From Trinickia dabaoshanensis (GTDB lineage Bacteria > Pseudomonadota > Gammaproteobacteria > Burkholderiales > Burkholderiaceae): a DNA stretch of 64,000 nt. Numbering within the stretch: position 1 is the stretch's first letter; every line of letters begins with the position of its first letter. The notes under the pieces were generated by a model. It had not been told where the DNA came from. It ran no database searches and saw nothing but the letters and a program-made list of their open reading frames with translations. Where the stretch lies: NCBI RefSeq assembly GCF_002879885.1, contig NZ_PNYA01000021.1, positions 1-64,000 of the forward strand, read 5' to 3'. Below are positions 44,486 through 55,398 of the stretch, piece by piece. A program made the translations under genes and the position numbers.

Positions 44486-44614
44486 GACCACTCTCCCGTT
44501 GAAGGCAACCACCATCGACGTGTCGCCTTATTGGCAATGCGTAAAGCTTAAGGAGAAGCGCTCATCCGCCATATCCGCTCAGCGGCTAGTCGACTCGCGC
44601 GTTGTGATGAGGGA

Positions 44615-44632
44615 CTCATACCTAGGTATGAG
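44615..44632. promoter_or_regulatory. Perfect 18-bp palindrome upstream of DUF3331 gene
   Basis: CTCATACCTAGGTATGAG reads the same on both strands. It lies 130 bases upstream of the DUF3331 start and 16 bases after the SDR stop. A palindrome without a loop suits a dimeric regulator better than a terminator. Confidence 0.45.
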
Positions 44633-44648
44633 AGCGAGCGGCGCCAAG

Positions 44649-45494
44649 CTATGCTTCGTCCGCCCGGTACGCGGTCGATTCGCTGACCTCGCGCCATTGG
44701 GCGTCCTCCTCGGCACGCACTTTCACCGCTTCCCGCGCCACGGCCACCGCGTCGCTGCCCAGGAGCAGGCGCAACGGGGGCGTGGGCGATGCCGCAACGT
44801 CAAGCAGCACGCGAGCGATGCGGGCCGGATCGCCCGGTTGCTTGCCGTCCGCTTCGCGCATGCGCCGCACGACCGGCTCGATGACGCGCCGGTACGGCTC
44901 GCTGATTTCGGGAATCGTCATCGAGGCGCCGGCCCAGTGCGTGCGCATGCCGCCAGGCTCCGCCACGGTCACTCGGATGCCGAAACCGCGCACCTCTTTC
45001 GCCAATACCTCGGAAAACCCGCCGACGGCCCACTTCGCACTCTGGTAAGCGCTCAATCCCGGGCCGCCGACGCGGCCTCCCACCGACGAAATTTGGATGA
45101 TGTGGCCGGAGCCTTGAGCACGCATGATCGGCAATGCCGCACGCGTCAGATTGACCACGCCGAAGAAGTTGATGTCGATCTGGTCGCGAAACGCGCGCTC
45201 GGTCATGTCTTCGATCGAGGCAACGTCGGCGTAGCCCGCGTTGTTGACGAGGACGTCCAGCGAGCCGAACTCCCTCGCCGCGTACGCGGCCGCCTCGCGC
45301 GCGGCATGCGGGTCGGCCACATCGAGCGCGATCGTGCGAACGGCCTCGCCGTGAGCTTGAACCAGATCGGCAAGGCGCGATGCGTCGCGCGCGGCAGCCA
45401 CGAGCCGGTCGCCGCTTTGCAGCACGGCATGCGCGAGTGCGCGCCCCAACCCACCTGAACATCCTGATATCAACCAAGTCTTTCGATCGCTCAT
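44649..45494 (-). CDS. Short-chain dehydrogenase/reductase
   Basis: 281 aa from the ATG at 45494, with GGAGAG upstream; a TTG two codons earlier is rejected. Classical SDR features: SGCSGGLGRALA (NAD(P) binding), NNAGYADV, the catalytic Ser in QISSVGGR and Y-x3-K in SAYQSAKWAVGG. It is of the type annotated 'oxidoreductase' with an extended C-terminus. Substrate not known; no close operon partner. Confidence 0.86.
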   Translation of the reverse strand: MSDRKTWLISGCSGGLGRALAHAVLQSGDRLVAAARDASRLADLVQAHGEAVRTIALDVADPHAAREAAAYAAREFGSLDVLVNNAGYADVASIEDMTERAFRDQIDINFFGVVNLTRAALPIMRAQGSGHIIQISSVGGRVGGPGLSAYQSAKWAVGGFSEVLAKEVRGFGIRVTVAEPGGMRTHWAGASMTIPEISEPYRRVIEPVVRRMREADGKQPGDPARIARVLLDVAASPTPPLRLLLGSDAVAVAREAVKVRAEEDAQWREVSESTAYRADEA

Positions 45495-45737
45495 TTTCAA
45501 CTCTCCACATCGAACGGGGTTCCGCGTCCACGGTCGGCTCCAAGCAAGCCGGCTCGCCCGGCCCCGCTCGGCGCCAAGCGCGACGCAACGTATGCGCGGT
45601 CAGCAGCCAGGGACGATTTGAAACCGCACACGTATCGTGCTTGTTTCCGCTATGTATCGAGTTGTAGCAATGCGACGGAATGGAGATGGGCTTCGGGCCG
45701 GCTCGCGAAGGGGCCTCGAACGCCGGTTGGCCCGGCC

Positions 45738-45808
45738 GGTTATCCCCAGATTTTGTTGGCAAGGTTGTGGGTAACCTGGGAACTTGCGAGCTAAGGCGCT
45801 GATTCGGA
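45738..45808 (+). repeat. Intergenic repeat, copy 1
   Basis: First of three related copies (also 56381-56450 and 57414-57484), all in the same orientation. The conserved core is GGTTATCCCCAGATTTTG, then a spacer and TTGTGGGTAAC, followed by a less conserved tail ending CTGATTCGG. The arms TTATCCCCA and TTACCCACA (reverse strand) differ by one base each from the DnaA box TTATCCACA. It lies in the 380-base gap between the SDR and rhamnose binding-protein genes (45495-45874), in which I see nothing else. Confidence 0.7.
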
Positions 45809-45874
45809 AGGTGAAAATGCGCGGGCGCGCTAGGGCGGCAACCTCGATCCGCCACCGCGCGCCGGATGAACCGC

Positions 45875-46882
45875 TTAGAAGTTGAATTGATCGATATTGC
45901 CGGCGTTAAAGGTTTGAGGCGGCCCGAGAATGACCTCCCCATCCTTACCGATCGTGCGCGAGCCGAGCTTGCCCGCCGAGAACGTCTCCCCGGGCTTACC
46001 GCTGATCGCCCCCGATGCGAGGTTCGCCGCAGCGTAAGCCGCGAGATACCCGAGTTGGCCCGGGTCCCACAGTTGGAACGCCTTCACGGTGCCGTTCTTG
46101 ACGAACTCTCGCATCTGATTCGGCGTACCCAAGCCCGTCACCACGACCTTGCCCTTGCTCGGCGACGACGAGATATACCGGGCCGCCGCCGCGAGCCCGA
46201 CGGAGGTCGGGGCGATGATCGCCTTCAAGTTCGGATACGCTTGCAGCAGCCCTTGCGTTTCCACGAACGATTGTTGATCGTCGTCGTTGCCGTAAGCGAT
46301 CTTCACGAGCTTCATCTTCGCGTACTCGGGCTTCTTCAGTTCCTCCTTCATCCAGCCGATCCACGTGTTCTGATTCGTCGCGTTCGGCGTGGCCGACAAG
46401 ATCGCGAATTCGCCCTCGTTTCCGATCATACTGGCCGCCAATTGGATTTGCCCACGGCCGATATTTTCCGCGTTCGTTTGATTCACGAAGATTTGCCGGC
46501 CCGCCGGCGCGGTATCCGAATCGAACGTCACCACCTTGATGCCGCGCGCCATCGCGCGCTTCAGATACGGAACGAGCGCATTGGGATCGTTCGCGGCAAT
46601 CACGATCGCATCGACGTGCTGCGTCGTCAGCGTGTTGATGTATTGGACTTGCGAGGACGCCCCGGCATCCGATGGGCCGACCACCTTACCGTCGCCCTTG
46701 AAATCCTTGATTGCCGCCAATCCGCCGTTGTCCGCCGTCACCTCGTAGGGGTTGTTGATCTGCTTGGGCACGAATGCGATTTTCAAACCGTCCTTGATAT
46801 CCGCCGCGCCTGCCGTGGACGCGAGTCCGAACAGCAAGCCGACATAGGTCGCCGCGACCGCGGCGCGTAACGTTGCGCGCAT
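45875..46882 (-). CDS. rhaS: Rhamnose ABC transporter, substrate-binding protein
   Basis: 335 aa from the ATG at 46882, with GGAG 7 bases upstream. Signal peptide (MRATLRAAVAATYVGLLFGLASTAGA). The mature part is a periplasmic sugar-binding protein of the rhamnose type (TIGR02637): KIAFVPKQINNPYE, VDAIVIAANDPNALVPYLKRAM, TFDSDTAPAGRQIFVNQTN, LSATPNATNQNTWIGWMKEEL and VVVTGLGTPNQMREFVK. It binds L-rhamnose in the periplasm and hands it to RhaPQ. It is the last gene of the transport operon, 94 bases after the permease. Confidence 0.9.
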   Translation of the reverse strand: MRATLRAAVAATYVGLLFGLASTAGAADIKDGLKIAFVPKQINNPYEVTADNGGLAAIKDFKGDGKVVGPSDAGASSQVQYINTLTTQHVDAIVIAANDPNALVPYLKRAMARGIKVVTFDSDTAPAGRQIFVNQTNAENIGRGQIQLAASMIGNEGEFAILSATPNATNQNTWIGWMKEELKKPEYAKMKLVKIAYGNDDDQQSFVETQGLLQAYPNLKAIIAPTSVGLAAAARYISSSPSKGKVVVTGLGTPNQMREFVKNGTVKAFQLWDPGQLGYLAAYAAANLASGAISGKPGETFSAGKLGSRTIGKDGEVILGPPQTFNAGNIDQFNF

Positions 46883-46976
46883 CGTTTGTCTCCTCATGAC
46901 TTCTTTCACTTAAATGACCGGACAGCGCATCCGGCCGCTTCGATCAACGCCGCTTACCGATACGAACGCGGCGCGC

Positions 46977-47984
46977 TCAGCGCCTGGCCACGACGAGCCG
47001 CTTCTCCCGCCGCGCGCGCCAGCCCGTCAACAGATTCGGGATCAGGACGGACGACAGCAACAGCAAGCCGGTCACGATAGTCAGCGTTTCGCTCGATACA
47101 TCCACGAGCGTCAGCGCGTTTCGGAGCACGCCGACGATCGCGAGCGACAGCAAGACGCCGTAGAGCGAACCGCGTCCGCCGAAGATGCTGACGCCGCCGA
47201 ACAGCACCGCCGCGATGACGGCTAGCTCGAAGCCTTCGCCGTTGTCGCCGCGCGCACTCGTGAAGCGCAGCGTAAAAATAATCCCGGCGACGGCGCTGAC
47301 GAGCCCCGACAGCACGAACAGCCGGAACTTGGCGTTGCGCACGTCGATGCCCGAGAAGCGCGCCGCCGACGCGTTGGCGCCAATCGCGTACAAGCTGCGT
47401 CCGAACGGCGTAGCATGCAGCACGACGGCGAACAGCACGGCGCCGACGATGACGATCGCAAACGGTTCGGGCACGAAGGTGGCGCCGAGCGTACTCATGC
47501 CGAACGCCGTATAGGAAGCCGGGAAATCGGCCACGGCCTGATCGCCGAGCAAGACGTAGGCGAGGCCGCGAAAGAGCGCGAGCGTGCCGATGGTGACGGC
47601 CAGCGAGGGTAGCTCCAGCCCCACCACGAGCCATCCGTTCAGCGCGCCGGCCGCGGCGCCGCCCGCAACGACGAGCGCGATGACGAGCGGCATCGGCAAG
47701 CCCGCGTGCCAGACCACGCCCATCAACGCGCTCGATGCACCGAGCACAGATGCCACCGATAGATCGATTTCTCCCGTTACGATGATGAGCGTCATCGGCA
47801 GCGCCATCAGCGAGATCTCGGTGATATCGAGCAAGATGTTGCTGAGGTTGTCAGTCTGGAGGAACACGGGAGACAACAGGCGTCCCAATGCGATCGAACC
47901 CGCGAGAATGACGGCGAGCATCGTCTCCCAGCCCACGTGAACGGGGCGTCTGCGAGGCACTGCCGACGGAACGGTATCAGCCAT
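46977..47984 (-). CDS. rhaQ: Rhamnose ABC transporter permease
   Basis: 335 aa, about nine membrane helices. Family features are EISLMALPMTLIIVTGEIDLSVASVLGASSALMG (the conserved EIDLSV motif of ribose-type permeases), GLELPSLAVTIGTLALFRGLAY and AVLFGGVSIFGGRGSLYG. It forms the inner-membrane channel with the second permease. The two permease genes overlap by 8 bases. Assignment of Q versus P is by order only. Confidence 0.9.
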   Translation of the reverse strand: MADTVPSAVPRRRPVHVGWETMLAVILAGSIALGRLLSPVFLQTDNLSNILLDITEISLMALPMTLIIVTGEIDLSVASVLGASSALMGVVWHAGLPMPLVIALVVAGGAAAGALNGWLVVGLELPSLAVTIGTLALFRGLAYVLLGDQAVADFPASYTAFGMSTLGATFVPEPFAIVIVGAVLFAVVLHATPFGRSLYAIGANASAARFSGIDVRNAKFRLFVLSGLVSAVAGIIFTLRFTSARGDNGEGFELAVIAAVLFGGVSIFGGRGSLYGVLLSLAIVGVLRNALTLVDVSSETLTIVTGLLLLSSVLIPNLLTGWRARREKRLVVARR

Positions 47985-49020
47985 GGTCGCGCTTTCTCAT
48001 CATGCGTTTAGCGAAGGAACGGGCAAGCAGCGTATCGGCAGCCACGGCCGCGACGATCAGCGCACCTTGAATGGCTTGCTCCCAGAACGGAGAGATGCGC
48101 AATACCACCAGCGCGATATTGATCACCCCCAGCACGAGCGCACCGAGCGTCGCACCGAGAATCGTGCCGGCGCCGCCGTTGATGGCCACGCTGCCCACGA
48201 CGGCTGCGGCCACGACCTGCAGCTCGATGCCTTTGGCCGTGCTCGCATCGACGGTGCCGAAGCGGGCTAGCCACAACCCGCCCGCGAGGCCGGCGATGGC
48301 CCCCGAGATCAAAAAGCCGGCCATCACGCGGCGTTCGACCTGAATGCCGGCCAGGCGCGCAGCCTCCGGATTGGAGCCGATCGCATAGTGCTCGCGGCCG
48401 CCGCGGAACGACTTCAAATACCAGCCGAGGCCGGCGAGAACGAACACGGCGATCGAGACGAGCGTCGGAATGCCGAAGACCGAGCCCGTCGCGAGCCGCG
48501 AAAAGGCTTCGGGTAGGCTGCTCGCGTTGATCTGGCCGCCGTTGACCCACGCGTAGTCCGCGCCGCGGAATACGTACAGCGTGGAGAGCGTCGCGACGAG
48601 CGAGGGGACGCGCCCGAGTGCGACGAGTACCGCATTGATGAAGCCCCCGGCAAGCCCGATCGCTACGCCCGCCGCCAGCGCCAAGGGAACAGGCATGTGC
48701 GGAAACGCGACGTACAGACACCCCACCCCATAGGCGCTCACGCCGAGCACCGATCCGATGGACAGATCGATGTGCCGCATCAGCATGACGACCGTCATCC
48801 CTGCCGTCAGCAAGCCGACGATCGAGACGTTGAGCAAGACGTCGCGCAAGTTCTGCAGGTTCAGAAATTGCGGACGGGCGAGTCCCGTACCTACGACGAG
48901 CACGATCAACACAAGGAACAATGCCGTTTCACGGCGCCGGGCCAAATGCGCAAGCCAGCCCGGAATGGCGGGGGCGGCCGCGGCGGTAGGGTGGCGGATC
49001 GTATCGGCGCGCGTCGTCAT
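47977..49020 (-). CDS. rhaP: Rhamnose ABC transporter permease
   Basis: 347 aa from the ATG at 49020; the frame extends further but would overlap the ATPase. About eight to nine helices. [18 protein letters not shown] is the permease signature, with [18 protein letters not shown] and [23 protein letters not shown]. Its start overlaps the ATPase stop (ATGA) and its end overlaps the next permease. With RhaQ it builds the transmembrane part of the rhamnose importer. Confidence 0.9.
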   Translation of the reverse strand: MTTRADTIRHPTAAAAPAIPGWLAHLARRRETALFLVLIVLVVGTGLARPQFLNLQNLRDVLLNVSIVGLLTAGMTVVMLMRHIDLSIGSVLGVSAYGVGCLYVAFPHMPVPLALAAGVAIGLAGGFINAVLVALGRVPSLVATLSTLYVFRGADYAWVNGGQINASSLPEAFSRLATGSVFGIPTLVSIAVFVLAGLGWYLKSFRGGREHYAIGSNPEAARLAGIQVERRVMAGFLISGAIAGLAGGLWLARFGTVDASTAKGIELQVVAAAVVGSVAINGGAGTILGATLGALVLGVINIALVVLRISPFWEQAIQGALIVAAVAADTLLARSFAKRMMRKRDHG

Positions 49021-50570
49021 GCTGCTTGCCCCAGGTGTATGTCCGCTTGCCCGAGCGCCGCGCTCATGATGCGCTGCTCGCTCGCGTGCGCCCGATCGAT
49101 TTCGGCGCTGATCCGCCCCTCGTGCATCACGAGCACGCGATCGGCCATGCCGAGCACTTCCGGCATCTCGCTCGATATCATCAAGACCGCCATCCCTTCG
49201 CGCACGAGATCCGATAGCGCCGCGTAGACCTCGGCCTTCGCGCCCACGTCGATACCGCGCGTCGGCTCGTCGATGATGAGCACCTGCGGGCCCGTCGCCA
49301 GCCATTTACCGAGCACGACTTTCTGTTGATTGCCGCCGGAGAGCGTGCCGACGGCCGCGCCCATATCGCCGGCTTTCAGCCGCAAACGCGCGCCCCAATC
49401 GCGAGCCAGCGCCGCTTCGCGCGCGCCCGAGATGAGGCCGAAGCGCGTCAGGCGGCCAAGCACCGTCATCGAGGCATTGCGGGCAATGCTGAGCTCGAGC
49501 GCGAGCCCTTGCTGACGCCGGTCTTCCGGCACCATCGCGAGGCCGGCCTTGACCGCCAGGGCCGGGCGGCCCGGCGCGAGCCGCCGGCCCGCCACGCGCA
49601 CTTCGCCCGCGTCGGGGCGATCGATGCCGAAGATCGCGCGCGCCACCTCACTGCGCCCGGCACCGACCAGCCCGGCGAGCGCGACGATCTCCCCCGCGCG
49701 CACATCGAACGAGATGTCCTTGAATACGCCGGTACGAGTCAGGCCTCGCACCGAAAGCTTGATCTCGCCGGGCACCACCTCCGCCTTTGGATAAAACGTT
49801 TCGAGGTCCCGACCGACCATCTTGGCGACCAATGCAGCCGTCGTCATCTCGGTGGTGGGAGCGTCGCACACCTTGGCGCCGTCGCGCATGATGGTCACGT
49901 GCTGCGTCAACGCGAATACCTCTTCGAGCCGATGCGTGATGAACAGGATCGCCGCACCGCGTTCTCGCAACGCGCGCACGATTGCAAACAAGCGCTCCAC
50001 TTCGGGCAGCGACAGCGCCGCCGTGGGCTCGTCCATAATCAGCACGTTCGCGTTCAACGAGAGCGCCTTCGCGATTTCGATCACCTGTTGATCGGCGATC
50101 GACAAACCACGCACCAGTTGCCGAGGCTTCAAATCGACACCGAGCGATTCGAGCAGATCCGCCACCTCGCGATGCATCGTCTCGTAGTCGATGCGGCCGA
50201 TTCGATCCACGGGCTGCCGACCCATGTAAATGTTCTCGGCAATCGACAAATCGAAGAACAGCGTCGGCTCTTGATAGATCACCGCAATGCCGGCATCGCG
50301 CGCGTCGGCAGGCGACGAGAAGCGTCGCGCGACGCCATCCACTTTCAACTCGCCGCTATCGGGTGCATGGACGCCGGCCAGGATTTTGACCAGCGTCGAT
50401 TTACCCGCGCCGTTTTCGCCGAGCAGCGCATGCACTTCGCCCGGCATCAGTTCGAGATTGCCGTCGATCAGCGCGCGCACCTGTCCGAACGACTTGCTCG
50501 CACCAAGCAAGGCGAGACGCGGCATGCGCGGCGAGGCGGTGTCCCTGTCCATACTCAAGTTCGTCTCCAT
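49017..50570 (-). CDS. rhaT: Rhamnose ABC transporter ATPase, double domain
   Basis: 517 aa from the ATG at 50570; an ATG at 50552 has a better-placed GGAG and is equally possible. Two ABC domains as in RbsA/AraG-type sugar importers. The first has Walker [10 protein letters not shown], a signature [17 protein letters not shown] and Walker [14 protein letters not shown]. The second has a degenerate Walker A ([16 protein letters not shown]) with [15 protein letters not shown] and [14 protein letters not shown]. It powers import. The permease gene follows with an ATGA overlap and the lactonase gene lies just upstream. Confidence 0.92.
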   Translation of the reverse strand: METNLSMDRDTASPRMPRLALLGASKSFGQVRALIDGNLELMPGEVHALLGENGAGKSTLVKILAGVHAPDSGELKVDGVARRFSSPADARDAGIAVIYQEPTLFFDLSIAENIYMGRQPVDRIGRIDYETMHREVADLLESLGVDLKPRQLVRGLSIADQQVIEIAKALSLNANVLIMDEPTAALSLPEVERLFAIVRALRERGAAILFITHRLEEVFALTQHVTIMRDGAKVCDAPTTEMTTAALVAKMVGRDLETFYPKAEVVPGEIKLSVRGLTRTGVFKDISFDVRAGEIVALAGLVGAGRSEVARAIFGIDRPDAGEVRVAGRRLAPGRPALAVKAGLAMVPEDRRQQGLALELSIARNASMTVLGRLTRFGLISGAREAALARDWGARLRLKAGDMGAAVGTLSGGNQQKVVLGKWLATGPQVLIIDEPTRGIDVGAKAEVYAALSDLVREGMAVLMISSEMPEVLGMADRVLVMHEGRISAEIDRAHASEQRIMSAALGQADIHLGQAA

Positions 50571-50605
50571 GGTTCGAATCGTCGATGGTTCGCGCAAAGC
50601 CGCGT

Positions 50606-51502
50606 CTATATGCGATAGATGCGCTCGGCGTTGCCGCGCATGAGCGCCGTCCGCTCCGCCTCGCTGGTGCCCGCGACGACGCGCGCATACGCACGCCATA
50701 GCGCCTCGTAACCGCCAAACAAGCGATCGACGGGAAAATTCGAGGCGAACATCGCGCGCTCGACGCCGAACGCGTCGATCGTCTCCAACACGTAGGGCCT
50801 CAAGCTCTCGACGGTCCATGCATGATCGAACATGGCGAGGCCGCTGATTTTCACCGCGACGTTCGGACACGAAGAAAGCAGGCGCAGCCCATCGCGCCAA
50901 GCGCGGTACCCGGCGGGGCTGTCGCGATCGACGAACATTCCGGCGTGATTGAGCACGAACTGCACGTCCGGATACCGTTGCGCAAGCTGCGCCGCTTCCC
51001 GCATCTGCGACGGATAGAGTTGGAGATCGAAGGAGAAACCGTATCGCGCGAGCAATCCAAAATTCTCGAGCCAAACGGGGTCGCGCATGAAATGCCGATC
51101 GACGTATCCATAGAGCGGATCGCTATGGACGTTCAAGATTTGCCGAATGCCCCGGGTGTTGGGGAATGCCGCATGGGCGGCGAGCGTCGCGTGCGCATCG
51201 GGTGCGCTCAGGTCGGCCCATGCGACGATCGCGTCGGGCAGCTTGCGGGGACCGGCCGCGTGATCCGTCAGCGACTGGAGCCAACGCGTCTCCTCGACAG
51301 GATCGGCCGGATCGTGATTGGCTTCGACATGAACCACTTTGACCACGTCGATCGCACCGGCCTCGTGCAGGAACGTATCCGGCAAATAGTCGTGCTTCAG
51401 TGCGATGGCGTCACCGACGAACGATGTGCCGGGACGCTCGAGCCACGGATACCGATGCGTGCGCAGATCCCAGAAATGCACGTGCGGATCGACCACTTGC
51501 AT
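50606..51502 (-). CDS. L-rhamnono-lactonase, amidohydrolase family
   Basis: 298 aa from the ATG at 51502, with GGAG 6 bases upstream. It is a COG3618 amidohydrolase (the L-fuconolactonase/L-rhamnonolactonase type): [21 protein letters not shown] with Hx[32 protein letters not shown], and [13 protein letters not shown] with the metal Asp region. It should open rhamnono-1,4-lactone from the dehydrogenase. First gene of the transport operon, divergent from the LysR gene. Confidence 0.82.
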   Translation of the reverse strand: MQVVDPHVHFWDLRTHRYPWLERPGTSFVGDAIALKHDYLPDTFLHEAGAIDVVKVVHVEANHDPADPVEETRWLQSLTDHAAGPRKLPDAIVAWADLSAPDAHATLAAHAAFPNTRGIRQILNVHSDPLYGYVDRHFMRDPVWLENFGLLARYGFSFDLQLYPSQMREAAQLAQRYPDVQFVLNHAGMFVDRDSPAGYRAWRDGLRLLSSCPNVAVKISGLAMFDHAWTVESLRPYVLETIDAFGVERAMFASNFPVDRLFGGYEALWRAYARVVAGTSEAERTALMRGNAERIYRI

Positions 51503-51584
51503 CGTGGCGCTCCTTGGGCCCGTCTTCGTGTCTCCGCTCATTGTCAGCCTATTGATTTGCGCTACGTTGGCGTGTCGCTGCGAC

Positions 51585-51620
51585 TATAATTCGCCGAGCG
51601 ATAACAAACCAATCCGTTAT
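51585..51620 (+). promoter_or_regulatory. LysR/lactonase divergent promoter with dyad
   Basis: TATAAT at 51585-51590 is a good -10 on the plus strand; no convincing -35 at 17 bases was found. The dyad ATAAC-N10-GTTAT at 51601-51620 lies just after it, 34 bases before the LysR ATG. LysR proteins typically bind such interrupted dyads in the divergent gap and autoregulate. Confidence 0.5.
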
Positions 51621-51653
51621 CATCATTGGGTGATCCAAAAAGCGAATCACTTC

Positions 51654-52619
51654 ATGCCTTCACCAGCCGTCGTCCTCTCCCTCGTCAATCGGCTCAAGTT
51701 CAAGCACCTCGCTCTGCTCGTGGCACTCGACGACATGCGCAACGTGCACCAAGCCGCCGACCAAATCAACGTCGCGCAGCCCAGCGCGAGCCGTATGCTC
51801 GGCGACGTGGAAGAGGCGTTCGGCTTTCAGCTATTCGAACGCAACGCCCGCGGCATGACGCCTACCACGCTCGGCGCGGTCGTACTGGCCTATGCCCGCC
51901 GCGCGCTCGCCGAACTGACTCGGTTCGCCGAGGATCTCGACGTGAAACGCAAGGGTGGGCACGGCCAGTTGACGGTCGGCGCCATCATGGGCGCCGCGCC
52001 CGACGTACTCGCGCTTGCCGTCGCCGCATTGAAGACGGAGCGTCCGCTTTTGAACGTGCGCATCCTCGGCGAGACGAGCGACCAAATCGTGCAACTGCTG
52101 TATCGCCGCGAGATCGATCTCGCGCTGGCCCGGCTCACCACGTCCCTGCAACACAACGACTTTCACTTCGAACCGCTGGCCCGCGAAACATTGGTTCTCG
52201 TCGTACGAACGCACCATCCGCTTGCGCGCCGCGAGTCGGTCTCGCTCGCCGAACTCGTTCAATGGCCGTGGGTCGCGCAACCGGTCACGAGTCCAGCGCG
52301 TGTCCTGTTCGAGGAAGAACTCGCGCGAGCCGGGCTCAATACGCCGGCCAACATGATCGAGTGCGGCTCCATCTTCGCGACCCTGCAGCTCATCGAAACC
52401 TACGATGCGATCGCGATGCTGCCCGAATCGGTCGTACGCGATCACGTTCGCGGAAAACTTCTCGTCGAGTTGCCGCTCGAGATCGGCAAAAGCCTGCCCG
52501 GCTATGGCATCGTGACGCGCAAAGAGGAGCCGCTTCCCGAGGCGGCGCATCACTTCGTCGGGCTGCTGCGCCGTTTCTCCCAACCGATTGCGGACATCCC
52601 CGCTCGGGCGCGTCACTGA
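51654..52619 (+). CDS. LysR-type regulator of the rhamnose genes
   Basis: 321 aa from the ATG at 51654; a GTG at 51630 is possible. N-terminal winged helix LKFKHLALLVALDDMRNVHQAADQINVAQPSASRMLGDVE, then an effector domain (LTVGAIMGAAP, DLALARLTTS). It sits between the transport operon (divergent) and the catabolic operon (convergent, stops overlap by 7 bases). A sugar intermediate is the likely inducer. Confidence 0.88.
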   Translation: MPSPAVVLSLVNRLKFKHLALLVALDDMRNVHQAADQINVAQPSASRMLGDVEEAFGFQLFERNARGMTPTTLGAVVLAYARRALAELTRFAEDLDVKRKGGHGQLTVGAIMGAAPDVLALAVAALKTERPLLNVRILGETSDQIVQLLYRREIDLALARLTTSLQHNDFHFEPLARETLVLVVRTHHPLARRESVSLAELVQWPWVAQPVTSPARVLFEEELARAGLNTPANMIECGSIFATLQLIETYDAIAMLPESVVRDHVRGKLLVELPLEIGKSLPGYGIVTRKEEPLPEAAHHFVGLLRRFSQPIADIPARARH

Positions 52620-53395
52620 AGGTTGACGAACAAGCCCCCATCCACGAGCAGCGCGGCGCCCGTCACATAGCGCGCCATGTCCGACGCGAGGAACACCACG
52701 CAGTCGGCCACGTCCTCCGGTGCGCCTAACCGGCCGAGCGGGATGCGGCGCTCGAAATAGGCGCGCTTCTCCCCGTCGGCCAGATCTTGCGCATTCAGAT
52801 CGGTGGCGATCGTGCCCGGCATCACCGAATTGCAGCGAATGCCATACGGGCCGAGCGCAATCGCGCATGACTGCATGAGCGAATGCACCCCGGCTTTGGT
52901 CGGGGTGTAATGCGTTTGCATGCCGCCGCCCACCAGCGCGCTGATCGAACTCGTCGCGACGATCGCCCCGCCCGTTCCCTGCTCTTTCATCTGTCTCGCG
53001 ACCGCCTGCGTCACATAAAACGCGCCGTTCAAGTTCACGCCGACCGTGCGCTCCAATACCGAGGGCGGCATGTCGAGGAACGCGTGAAACGGGCAAATTC
53101 CCGCGTTGCTCGCCAGTACGTCTACTTTCCCGAACGCATCGACGGCGTGACGCACGAGATCGATGCCCGTTTGCGGCAGCGCGACGTTGCCTTCGACGGC
53201 GATCGCCCGGCGCCCGTGCCATTCGATCTGCGCGAGCACCTCGTCGATCGCCGACCGGCGGCCGTACGATGCGTCGTTCTCGCCCCAGTAGTTGATGACC
53301 ACGTCGGCGCCTTCGCGGGCGCAGGCCACCGCAATCGCGCGCCCGATCCCGCGCGAGCCGCCGGTCACGATCGCTACTTTGTCGTTGAGCAACAC
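52613..53395 (-). CDS. L-rhamnose 1-dehydrogenase, SDR family
   Basis: 260 aa from the GTG at 53395, chosen because AGGAG lies 8 bases upstream; a GTG at 53410 precedes it. SDR motifs: AIVTGGSRGIGRAIAVACA, SNAGICPF, SSISAL and the catalytic YTPTK (HYTPTKAG). It would oxidise L-rhamnose to the lactone with NAD(P)+, first step of the non-phosphorylative route. Last gene of the catabolic operon, 22 bases after rhmD. Confidence 0.8.
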   Translation of the reverse strand: MLLNDKVAIVTGGSRGIGRAIAVACAREGADVVINYWGENDASYGRRSAIDEVLAQIEWHGRRAIAVEGNVALPQTGIDLVRHAVDAFGKVDVLASNAGICPFHAFLDMPPSVLERTVGVNLNGAFYVTQAVARQMKEQGTGGAIVATSSISALVGGGMQTHYTPTKAGVHSLMQSCAIALGPYGIRCNSVMPGTIATDLNAQDLADGEKRAYFERRIPLGRLGAPEDVADCVVFLASDMARYVTGAALLVDGGLFVNLQ

Positions 53396-53417
53396 TTCGG
53401 TTCTCCTCACCTTGCGC

Positions 53418-54596
53418 TCAGTGCGTGTACGGACGAACGAGCGCGCATTCGGGATTGAGCCGCACGCCGAAGCCGGGCCGATCGGGCACCTTCATGCGGC
53501 CGTTGACCGGGATCGGCTCGTCGAGCAAAAGCGGCGTGAACATCGGCACGACCTCGTCGGCGTTCGGCGCCATCATCAAGAACTCCGCAAACGGCGAGTT
53601 GTGACGCGTGACGACGAAGTGGTAGCTATAAACGGACGAGCCGTGCGGCACGACCATGACGTTGTGCGCGTCGGCCAATGCGGAGATCTTGATGAGCTCG
53701 GTGATGCCGCCGCACCAGCCCACATCCGGCTGAATCAGGTCGCAACATTGCATCTCGAGCAACATCCTGAACCCCCAGCGCGTGGCCTCGTGTTCGCCGG
53801 TGGACACCATCATGCCAGGCGGCACGGCGCGGCGCAGGTCGGCATATCCCCAGTAATCGTCGGGCGAGAGCGCTTCTTCGATCCACTTCAAACCCAGAGG
53901 CGCCGCGCCTTGCGCCAAGCGCTTGGCGTACGTCACATCGAGGCTCATCCAGCAGTCGTACATGAGCCAGAAGTCCTCGCCCACTTTCGCGCGCATATCG
54001 GCCAGCTTGGCCAAGTTCGCCGCGAGCCCGTCCTCTCCTTCGGCCGGTCCGTGCTGCAACGGGAGCTTGCCGCCGATAAAGCCCATCTGTTTCGCGAGAT
54101 CGGGCCGTGCGCCCGTTGCATAAAACTGCAGCTCGTCGCGCACCGGCCCGCCGAGCAACTGATAGACGGGCTCCGCACGCACCTTGGCCAGCAGGTCCCA
54201 CAGCGCGAGATCGACACCGGAGATCGTGTTCAGCACGATGCCCTTGCGTCCGTAGTAGAGCGTTGCGTAATACATCTGATCCCACATCTTCTCGATGTCG
54301 GTCACGCACTGTCCCTCCAAGAATCGCGCGAGGTGCTTCTCCACGATGAACGCGCCGATTTCGCCGCCCGTCGTCACGGCGAAACCGACGGTCCCGTCGC
54401 TCGCCTCGATTTCGACGACGAGCGTGCCAAGCACGTTGATACCGAACGATTGCCGGCTGCGCCGATACTCCGGATAGCGCGCCATGGGCGTCGCGATGTG
54501 ATCGTCGATCCAGTGTCCGTTCGCCTGGTCGTGATAGTCGGCGCCGCCGCCGCGAACGGTAAACGCGCGCACATGCTTGATCTTGGGCATGGCCAT
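53418..54596 (-). CDS. rhmD: L-rhamnonate dehydratase
   Basis: 392 aa, enolase superfamily. Close throughout to E. coli Rhm[117 protein letters not shown] and [11 protein letters not shown]. It dehydrates L-rhamnonate to 2-keto-3-deoxy-L-rhamnonate with Mg2+. Its presence makes the whole locus rhamnose rather than fucose catabolism. Confidence 0.95.
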   Translation of the reverse strand: MAMPKIKHVRAFTVRGGGADYHDQANGHWIDDHIATPMARYPEYRRSRQSFGINVLGTLVVEIEASDGTVGFAVTTGGEIGAFIVEKHLARFLEGQCVTDIEKMWDQMYYATLYYGRKGIVLNTISGVDLALWDLLAKVRAEPVYQLLGGPVRDELQFYATGARPDLAKQMGFIGGKLPLQHGPAEGEDGLAANLAKLADMRAKVGEDFWLMYDCWMSLDVTYAKRLAQGAAPLGLKWIEEALSPDDYWGYADLRRAVPPGMMVSTGEHEATRWGFRMLLEMQCCDLIQPDVGWCGGITELIKISALADAHNVMVVPHGSSVYSYHFVVTRHNSPFAEFLMMAPNADEVVPMFTPLLLDEPIPVNGRMKVPDRPGFGVRLNPECALVRPYTH

Positions 54597-54645
54597 GACG
54601 ATTGAACTCCCGTTGATTGACTCGGTTACTGCTTGCGCCGGCGCG

Positions 54646-55398
54646 TTAGTAGGTAGCGCGGCCGCCCGACAGATCGAATACGGCGCCCGTGCTGAATGCG
54701 CAATCCTCGGATGCGAGCCAGAGAATCATCGATGCCGCTTCGTCCGGCAGTAAAAAACGATTCATCGGGATCTTCGCGAGCATGTAGTCGATGTGCTGTT
54801 GCGACATCGAATCGAAAATTTCCGTCTTCGCCGCCGCGGGCGTCACTGCGTTCACGAGGATGCCGCGCGTGGCGAGTTCCTTCCCGAGCGACTTGGTCAG
54901 CCCGATCAGGCCGGCCTTCGAAGCGCTGTAGTGGGAGGCGTTCGGATTGCCTTCCTTGCCCGCGACCGATGCGATGTTGACGATGCGGCCGTAACCTTTC
55001 TCGAGCATGCGCGGCACCACAGCGCGGCAAGTCAGATACGAACCGATCAAATTCACCTCGATCACGCGGCGCCATACGTCGGGGCTCAACTCCCACGTGA
55101 AGCCGTTGCCGCCCGTGATGCCGGCGCTGTTGACCAGCACGTCGATGGCGCCGTGCCGCGCTACCGTGTCAGCCGCGGCCGCATCGACCGAGCCTTCGTC
55201 GGTCAGTTCGACGACGACCGACGACACAGTGCCGAGTTCGGCGAGTTCGCGCTCGCTGCGCGCGAGCCGCTCGGCATCCACGTCCCATAGCGACACGGCC
55301 GCGCCCGAGCGCAACGCGCGTTGCGCCACCGCATAGCCGATGCCGCGCGCGCCGCCCGTGATGACGACGCTGCGTCCGCTCAAATCGATGGCATTCAT
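54646..55398 (-). CDS. 2-keto-3-deoxy-L-rhamnonate dehydrogenase, SDR family
   Basis: 250 aa from the ATG at 55398, which overlaps the hydrolase stop by ATGA; the frame runs further upstream inside that gene and is rejected. SDR motifs: [38 protein letters not shown], and Y-x3-K in [21 protein letters not shown]. It oxidises the C4 hydroxyl of 2-keto-3-deoxy-L-rhamnonate to the diketo acid. Specific assignment rests on the neighbouring rhmD and hydrolase. Confidence 0.8.
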   Translation of the reverse strand: MNAIDLSGRSVVITGGARGIGYAVAQRALRSGAAVSLWDVDAERLARSERELAELGTVSSVVVELTDEGSVDAAAADTVARHGAIDVLVNSAGITGGNGFTWELSPDVWRRVIEVNLIGSYLTCRAVVPRMLEKGYGRIVNIASVAGKEGNPNASHYSASKAGLIGLTKSLGKELATRGILVNAVTPAAAKTEIFDSMSQQHIDYMLAKIPMNRFLLPDEAASMILWLASEDCAFSTGAVFDLSGGRATY

